From: Phreatobacter stygius
GTDB lineage: Bacteria; Pseudomonadota; Alphaproteobacteria; Rhizobiales; Phreatobacteraceae
NCBI RefSeq assembly: GCF_005144885.1
Contig: NZ_CP039690.1
Span: 1,997,001 to 2,061,000, forward strand
Direction: 5' to 3'
Length of the DNA: 64,000 nt
Shown here: in pieces, positions 63,946 to 64,000 of the stretch
Numbering within the stretch: the first letter of the stretch is position 1
Layout of the letters: each line of letters starts with the position of its first letter
The notes under the pieces: model-generated
Told to the model about the DNA's origin: nothing
Seen by the model: the letters and a program-made list of their open reading frames with translations, nothing else
Database searches by the model: none
Position numbers and translations under genes: made by a program

Positions 63946-64000
63946 ATGCCCGGCCATCCTTCCATGCCCGTCTCCCCGCGCCGGCGCGCCGGCGCGGTCC
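63946..64000 (+). CDS. Start of a gene cut by the window edge
   Basis: ATG 63946 with GGAGAG upstream opens a frame (MPGHPSMPVSPRRRAGAV...) to the end of the window. The arginine cluster near the N-terminus would suit a signal or membrane-anchor sequence, but too little is visible to name it. An AT-rich stretch at 63880-63920 before it probably holds its promoter. Confidence 0.5.
   Translation, partial: MPGHPSMPVSPRRRAGAV

Overview
The window is a GC-rich chromosomal segment of an alphaproteobacterium, most probably of the order Hyphomicrobiales (Rhizobiales). The evidence is the high GC content, a standard secA with a C-terminal zinc tail, the ffh-rpsP-rimM-trmD-rplS block, an OxyR/catalase pair, LysR-controlled Bug-receptor and CoA-transferase genes, and the abundance of Liv, Dpp and TRAP uptake systems. 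The genus cannot be fixed from this sequence. There is one insertion sequence (IS481 family) and no sign of prophage, CRISPR or plasmid functions.

Layout. 1-4.2 kb: the 3' part of an acyl-CoA synthetase, then a GNAT-fold acyltransferase with a 4x15-bp coding repeat, and a polysaccharide flippase. 4.2-8.5 kb: a secreted PpiC-type foldase, secA and tRNA-Ala(CGC). 8.6-12.6 kb: a four-gene minus-strand operon (GNAT-like protein, acyl carrier protein, AMP ligase, PLP decarboxylase) that looks like a small biosynthetic module. 12.6-19.4 kb: two LysR-controlled loci, one for a GlcG-like exported protein, the other for an AidB-like acyl-CoA dehydrogenase, a class III CoA-transferase and a Bug solute receptor. 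19.4-21 kb: a cupin-4/JmjC-type oxygenase downstream of a short Tat-exported protein made of TD-x-DPYDAEGRGR repeats, a candidate enzyme/substrate pair. 21-25 kb: typA, the IS481 element and a c-type cytochrome. 25-31 kb: TAXI/TRAP transporter, D-amino-acid-dehydrogenase-like oxidoreductase and M20 peptidase. 31-38 kb: a complete oligopeptide/dipeptide ABC transporter followed by an MBL-fold hydrolase. 38-41.8 kb: a farnesyl/geranylgeranyl diphosphate synthase, catalase and divergent oxyR.

41.8-53.9 kb is the most striking part. It is a run of twelve minus-strand genes behind a divergent IclR regulator: an isochorismatase-fold protein, a RutA-like flavin monooxygenase, an SDR, a full Liv-type ABC uptake system, an isocitrate-lyase/PEP-mutase-family lyase, an FMN reductase, and LeuC/LeuD-type hydratase subunits. 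The combination reads as an inducible catabolic pathway: uptake, flavin-dependent ring or amide opening, oxidation, hydration and C-C cleavage. It does not read as leucine biosynthesis. Two nearly identical palindromes (TTGGAAT-N2-ATTTCCAT) in the divergent promoter region are the likely IclR operators.

53.9-59 kb: a VOC protein, a YbaL/KefB-type antiporter divergent from a small XRE regulator with a perfect palindrome between them, an Nramp Mn transporter with a Mur/Fur-like box, and two small exported proteins. 59-64 kb: the housekeeping operon ffh-rpsP-rimM-(HAD phosphatase)-trmD-rplS, with structured spacers before rimM and rplS and a strong terminator after rplS. A further gene begins at the right edge.
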